A stretch of DNA of 10,209 bases, taken from the NCBI GenBank assembly GCA_031262335.1, contig JAISHX010000200.1, positions 1 through 10,209 on the forward strand, written 5' to 3'. Under the pieces are notes generated by a model. It was given only the letters and a program-made list of their open reading frames with translations. It was not told where the DNA came from and made no database searches. Both the position numbers and the translations under genes were made by a program. Origin of the DNA: Clostridiales bacterium. GTDB lineage: Bacteria; Bacillota; Clostridia; Lachnospirales; WRAX01. Positions 7,726 through 10,209 of the stretch are shown one piece after another (the stretch's first letter is position 1; every line of letters begins with the position of its first letter).

Positions 7726-7950
7726 TTAGTCTACAATAAACTCTTTAAGCGCACCGGAAAGAATATCATTTTCTGCATTTTCACGAGGCTCAAGCTCGAG
7801 AGGCTTTGTAAGGTCAAGACTAAGTACGCCCATGATTGACTTTGCGTCTACAACGTATCTGCCGGAAACCAAATCATAGTCGCCGTCCAGACGCTCGATA
7901 ACACTTACAAATTTCTTTACTTTCTCAATAGAGTCAAGCAAAACTTTCAT
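7726..7950 (-). CDS. HPr-like protein lacking the phosphorylatable histidine
   Basis: A 74-residue protein with the HPr fold signature at its centre: DLVSGRYVVDAKSIMGVLSL (26-45), matching the HPr segment around regulatory Ser46, here Ser38. HPr carries phosphate from PEP and Enzyme I to sugar transporters through His15 in a GxHARP loop. That loop is absent: the N-terminus reads MKVLLDSIEKVKKFV and the whole protein contains no histidine. It therefore cannot relay PTS phosphate, but might still be phosphorylated on Ser38 by an HPr kinase or act as a Crh-like regulator; both are inference. The ATG has a strong AGGAGG site 6 bases upstream and a consensus promoter, so it is likely to be highly expressed. 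Such histidine-less small HPr homologues are familiar in Clostridia. It is followed by a terminator-like hairpin. Confidence 0.85.
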   Translation of the reverse strand: MKVLLDSIEKVKKFVSVIERLDGDYDLVSGRYVVDAKSIMGVLSLDLTKPLELEPRENAENDILSGALKEFIVD

Positions 7951-7978
7951 ATTTTTCCTCCTACTTTCAAATGATTTT

Positions 7979-8007
7979 ATTATATTATATTATTCAGTGC
8001 ATGTCAA
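7979..8007 (-). promoter_or_regulatory. Consensus sigma-A promoter for the HPr-like gene and leftward cluster
   Basis: Read leftward: a perfect -35 TTGACA (8007-8002), a 17-base spacer, and a perfect -10 TATAAT (7984-7979). The start of transcription would be near 7972, giving a leader of about 20 bases that holds the AGGAGG site. No operator-like palindrome overlaps it, which suggests constitutive strong expression. Confidence 0.85.
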
Positions 8008-8043
8008 CTTATTTAGGAATAAACATACGCGAAAAATTTTATA

Positions 8044-8072
8044 TTGATTTTATTTTCAGGCTGGGTTACAAT
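8044..8072 (+). promoter_or_regulatory. Promoter for the pyridoxal kinase gene
   Basis: Rightward -35 TTGATT (8044-8049, four of six consensus bases), 17-base spacer, -10 TACAAT (8067-8072, five of six). Transcription would begin near 8079. It diverges from the HPr promoter, with about 36 bases between the two -35 boxes. The predicted transcript start rules out the upstream in-frame starts at 8044 and 8077. Confidence 0.65.
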
Positions 8073-8094
8073 ACCTATGAAAATAATGAGCAAT

Positions 8095-8099
8095 GGAGG
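8095..8099 (+). promoter_or_regulatory. Ribosome binding site deciding a TTG start
   Basis: GGAGG lies one base before ATG 8101, too close for initiation, but seven bases before the in-frame TTG at 8107, which is optimal spacing. This favours the TTG as the start of the kinase. Confidence 0.65.
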
Positions 8100-8106
8100 A
8101 ATGAAA

Positions 8107-8946
8107 TTGGAAAGTTTAAAAAGAGTTCTTGCGATTCATGATGTATCAGGCGTCGGCAAATGTTCATTGACAGTTGCTTTGCCGATTATTTCGGCGGCGG
8201 GAGTTGAATGTTCTGTATTGCCGACCGCTGTTCTTTCAACACATACAGGCGGATTTACGGGATTTACATTTCGCGACCTGACCGATGACATTCCTGCAAT
8301 TGCCGCCCACTGGAAAAAAGAAAATATTACATTTGATGCAATTTATACAGGTTATCTCGGTTCTGTTCGTCAAGCGGATATGGTTGCGGAAATTTTTGAG
8401 CAATTCGGTAAAAATGCCGTTAAAATTGTTGACCCCGTTATGGCGGACAACGGAAAACTTTATCCGATGTTTGGACAAGATATGGTTGCGGGTATGAAAA
8501 AACTTTGTTCAAAAGCAGATATAATCATTCCAAACCGCACAGAGGCGGCGTTTATTCTCGGAAAAGATTACTACGGAGGCGTTTTAACCGAATCCTCGGC
8601 AAAAGAATTGCTTGACGACCTTGTTTCCCTTGGAGCAAAGAAAGCCGTACTTACAGGAGTATTTTTTGATGACAATGACCTCGGCGCGGCATCTGTTGAC
8701 AGCGACTCCAACGAATATTCTTTTGCCAAAAACGACCGTATTTCAGGAGCATATCACGGCACAGGCGATGTTTTTGCCTCTTTCCTTACCGGAGCAATTA
8801 TGAGAGGCAAATCTCTTAAAGAATCCGTTCAAACCGCCGTTAATTTCACGGTTGAGGCAATAAAACTTACCGCTGCGGAATGCGGCTCCTCGAGAATGGG
8901 AGTAAGGTTTGAATCTGTTTTAGGTGAATACGCAAAATCTCTTTAA
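8107..8946 (+). CDS. Pyridoxal/pyridoxamine kinase (PdxY/PdxK-like, ribokinase superfamily)
   Basis: A 279-residue kinase (281 if ATG 8101 is used) expected to phosphorylate pyridoxal or pyridoxamine with ATP in the B6 salvage pathway. The N-terminus has the B6-kinase pattern AIHDVSGVGKCSLTVALPI (9-27), followed by LPTAVLSTHTGGFTG (38-52). Other marks are YTGYLGS (80-86), VDPVMADNGKLY (108-119), NRTEA (143-147) and the anion-hole and catalytic loop HGTGDVFAS (217-225) with catalytic Asp221. These separate it from the related ThiD hydroxymethylpyrimidine kinases, whose N-terminus differs. It is transcribed alone from its own promoter, divergent from the HPr cluster, and its 3' end faces the hairpin-repeat region. 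No conventional terminator with a U-tract follows the stop, so read-through into the repeats is likely unless the repeats themselves stop transcription. Confidence 0.92.
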   Translation: MESLKRVLAIHDVSGVGKCSLTVALPIISAAGVECSVLPTAVLSTHTGGFTGFTFRDLTDDIPAIAAHWKKENITFDAIYTGYLGSVRQADMVAEIFEQFGKNAVKIVDPVMADNGKLYPMFGQDMVAGMKKLCSKADIIIPNRTEAAFILGKDYYGGVLTESSAKELLDDLVSLGAKKAVLTGVFFDDNDLGAASVDSDSNEYSFAKNDRISGAYHGTGDVFASFLTGAIMRGKSLKESVQTAVNFTVEAIKLTAAECGSSRMGVRFESVLGEYAKSL

Positions 8947-8973
8947 ATATTAAATGTGTTCAATGATAAATCC

Positions 8974-9084
8974 GTGTGGCTCTGCCCCACACCCCGTTAC
9001 TTTCTTCTTAAAGAAGAAAGTAACAAAGAAGATAACTTTTGCAGACGGAAGTCACCTACAAATTCGCAGTCACATTCTGTCTGC
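8974..9084. repeat. Intergenic palindromic repeat A, copy 1
   Basis: About 111 bases, matched by a second copy 125 bases further on. Parts in order: a GC-rich hairpin (GTGTGG at 8974-8979 pairing with CCACAC at 8987-8992); CCCC; a perfect 13-bp palindrome with arms TTACTTTCTTCTT (8997-9009) and AAGAAGAAAGTAA (9011-9023); the conserved run CAAAGAAGATAACTTTTG; and an outer inverted pair GCAGAC (9041-9046) and GTCTGC (9079-9084). It begins 27 bases after the kinase stop. No coding potential and no transposase are seen. The function is unknown. Confidence 0.8.
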
Positions 9085-9098
9085 TTTTAAAGACTAAA

Positions 9099-9213
9099 GT
9101 CGCAGGGCGTTGCCCCGCACCCCATTTCTTTCTTCTTAAAAGAAGAAAGAAACAAAGAAGATAACTTTTGCAGACATAATGTGTCTGTAAATTTATAGTT
9201 ACATTCCGTCTGC
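9099..9213. repeat. Intergenic palindromic repeat A, copy 2
   Basis: Same plan as copy 1: an imperfect GC-rich hairpin (GCAGGGC / GCCCCGC), CCCC, a 13-bp palindrome with arms TTTCTTTCTTCTT (9125-9137) and AAGAAGAAAGAAA (9140-9152), the conserved CAAAGAAGATAACTTTTG run, and the outer pair GCAGAC (9170-9175) and GTCTGC (9208-9213). Relative to copy 1 the third base pair of the palindrome has changed from A-T to T-A on both sides, so pairing is preserved. The sequence between the GCAGAC and GTCTGC boxes has diverged strongly. Confidence 0.8.
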
Positions 9214-9220
9214 AAATAAA

Positions 9221-10043
9221 GGGATTCCAAAGGGACAATTGTCCCTTTGGTCAGGAGTTTGAGGGCTGAAAGCCCTCAAGGTCTTATCTCTTTAATCTTT
9301 TAAAAGACGGGATTCCAAAGGGATTTCATCCCTTTGGTCAGAAGTTTGAGGGCTGAAAGCCCTCAAGGTCTTATCCCTTTAATCTTTTAAAAAACGGGAT
9401 TCCAAAGGGACGATTGTTCCTTTGGTCAGGGGTTTGGGGGCTGAAAGCCCCCAAGGTCTTATCTCTTTAATCTTTTAAAAGACGGGATTCCAAAGGGATG
9501 AAATCCCTTTGGTCAGGGGTTTGGGGGCTGAAAGCCCTCAAGGTCTTATCTCTTTAAACTTTTAAAAGACGGGATTCCAAAGGGACAATTGTCCCTTTGG
9601 TCAGGAGTTTGAGGGCTGAAAGCCCTCAAGGTCTTATCTCTTTAAACTTTTAAATGACGGGATTCCAAAGGGACACGTGTCCCTTTGGTCGGGGGTTTGG
9701 GGGCTGAAAGACCTCAAGGTCTTATCACTTTAATCTTTTAAAAGACGGGATTCCAAAGGGACGATTGTCCCTTTGGTCAGGGGCTTGGGGGCTGAAAGCC
9801 CTCAAGGTCTTATCTCTTTAATCTTTTAAAAGACGGGATTCCAAAGGGACAATTGTCCCTTTGGTCAGGGGCTTGGGGGCTGAAAGCCCTCAAGGTCTTA
9901 TCCCTTTAATCTTTTAAAAGACGGGATTCCAAAGGGACAATTGTCCCTTTGGTCAGGAGTTTGACGGGGCGAAGTGTGCCCAAAGGCACACGTTTTGAGC
10001 GCGGAGCTTGAAAGCCCTCAAGGTCTTATCTCTTTAATCTTTT
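9221..10043. repeat. Tandem array of nine 88-bp double-hairpin units
   Basis: Units begin with GGGATTCC at 9221, 9309, 9396, 9484, 9571, 9659, 9747, 9835 and 9923; lengths are 88 or 87 bases, the last being 121 with an insertion. Each has hairpin 1 with 10-bp arms CCAAAGGGAC and GTCCCTTTGG around a loop AATT (units 1, 5, 8, 9), GATT (3, 7) or ACGT (6); units 2 and 4 have arms ending GAT/ATC and loops TTC and GAA. Hairpin 2 has 9-bp arms TTGAGGGCT and AGCCCTCAA around a constant GAA. A T-rich tail with TTTAA/TTAAA and GTCTT/AAGAC pairs closes each unit. Unit 3 carries a paired A-T to G-C change in hairpin 2; units 4, 7 and 8 a wobble; unit 6 a wobble plus a mismatch. The array fills the gap between two converging genes. 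It has no unique spacers and no credible gene. Confidence 0.95.
9972..10011. repeat. 40-base GC-rich hairpin insertion in the ninth repeat unit
   Basis: Compared with units 1 and 5, unit 9 has about 40 extra bases between TCAGGAGTTTGA and GAAAGCCCTCAAGG; the exact ends are uncertain by a few bases. The insert holds a perfect 7-bp stem GTGTGCC (9974-9980) and GGCACAC (9985-9991) with loop CAAA, then TTTTGAGCGCGGAGC. It removes the 5' arm of hairpin 2, so only hairpin 1 survives in this unit. It looks like a nested small palindromic element, but no second copy is in the window. Confidence 0.7.
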
Positions 10044-10047
10044 GCCG

Positions 10048-10065
10048 AAAAAAGCGCAGTCGCTT
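10048..10065 (-). terminator. Probable intrinsic terminator of the carboxypeptidase-like gene
   Basis: Read leftward, arms AAGCG (10065-10061) and CGCTT (10056-10052) with loop ACTG are followed by a run of T (plus-strand A's at 10048-10053, partly shared with the stem). It begins 16 bases after the TAA. The stem is short, but its position and T-tract fit. Confidence 0.5.
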
Positions 10066-10081
10066 ACCTGCCCTTTATACT

Positions 10082-10209
10082 TTATCTCCAAATTTTAATA
10101 AGCCTTTTGGCAACATCAACAACACCGGCTTTTTCAACATCCTCTGCCGCAACTAAGTCACTTCTTCCGATTTCTTTTCCGTCGTAAGAATAAATTACTT
10201 CGCCGACTT
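10082..10209 (-). CDS. C-terminal end of a probable D-alanyl-D-alanine carboxypeptidase (5' part outside window)
   Basis: The last 41 codons and a TAA are visible. The peptide has GEVIYSYDGKEIGRSDLVAA (2-21), then EDVEKAGVVDVAKRLIKIWR. The pattern of a beta strand with YDGKxIG, then LVAAEDVEKAG, is typical of the C-terminal beta-domain of penicillin-binding protein 5-like D-Ala-D-Ala carboxypeptidases (DacA/DacF), followed by a short amphipathic, basic-aromatic tail that usually anchors the enzyme on the outer face of the membrane. These enzymes trim the terminal D-Ala from wall peptides. The catalytic SxxK domain is outside the window, so the call rests on the short C-terminal match alone. 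The gene converges on the kinase and abuts the repeat array. Confidence 0.65.
   Translation of the reverse strand, partial: VGEVIYSYDGKEIGRSDLVAAEDVEKAGVVDVAKRLIKIWR

Noticed and set aside
8044..8100. Upstream starts for the kinase (8044, 8077, 8086)
   Set aside because: The first two lie before the predicted transcription start near 8079, none has a ribosome site, and the added residues have no family match.
8997..9023. Intrinsic terminator for the kinase at the first 13-bp palindrome
   Set aside because: No U-tract follows the stem on either strand (CAAAGAAG follows on the plus strand), and the arms are AT-rich with almost no loop.
9056..9238. 60-codon open frame on the minus strand in the repeat zone
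   Set aside because: It runs through both halves of the repeat A palindromes, has no ribosome site, and its protein is low-complexity and unlike any family I know.
9221..10043. CRISPR array
   Set aside because: The whole 88-bp unit is conserved, with no unique spacers between short repeats, and no cas gene is in the window.
9974..10156. 60-codon open frame on the plus strand crossing the end of the array
   Set aside because: It starts inside the nested hairpin and ends within the carboxypeptidase-like gene on the opposite strand; no ribosome site.
1..10209. Defence system, prophage, transposon or RNA gene
   Set aside because: No nuclease, integrase, transposase, toxin-antitoxin, tRNA or rRNA signature was found; the coding part is housekeeping-like.

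Overview
The window looks like chromosomal DNA of an AT-rich, low-G+C Gram-positive bacterium, most likely an anaerobic member of the class Clostridia. The reasons are the strong AGGAGG-type ribosome binding sites, near-consensus sigma-A promoters, a SpoIIM-like membrane protein, an XpaC homologue, a histidine-less clostridial-type HPr protein, and hairpin-rich intergenic repeats. This placement is inferred from gene content and was not computed.

Layout. Positions 1-7950 hold nine genes, all read leftward and separated by at most about 60 bases apart from the 71-base gap that holds a hairpin. In transcription order they are: HPr-like protein, M18 aminopeptidase, DUF368/PopT-type membrane protein, PurH, XRE-cupin regulator, acyl-CoA synthetase, SpoIIM-like membrane protein, XpaC-family protein, and a secreted LemA-like protein cut by the left edge. 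A consensus promoter (TTGACA, 17-base spacer, TATAAT) stands before the HPr gene. A 12-bp terminator-like hairpin separates HPr from the aminopeptidase. A second promoter, firing rightward, drives a pyridoxal/pyridoxamine kinase (8107-8946). The right edge holds the last 41 codons of a leftward gene that resembles the C-terminal domain of a D-Ala-D-Ala carboxypeptidase.

The stretch 8947-10081, between the two converging genes, has no credible coding gene. It holds two diverged copies of a ~112-bp palindrome-bearing repeat, then nine tandem copies of an 88-bp unit that carries two strong hairpins. The hairpin stems vary between copies by paired changes, and every G/T wobble is of the kind that stays paired in rightward RNA. 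The last copy is interrupted by a 40-base GC-rich hairpin element. This region is the main novelty of the window.

Function. The leftward genes combine peptide breakdown, purine synthesis, envelope lipid-carrier recycling, and a regulator next to a CoA ligase. The last three genes are small membrane or secreted proteins in a translationally coupled block. They look like housekeeping genes that happen to share transcription rather than one pathway. No defence system, transposase, CRISPR array or RNA gene was seen.
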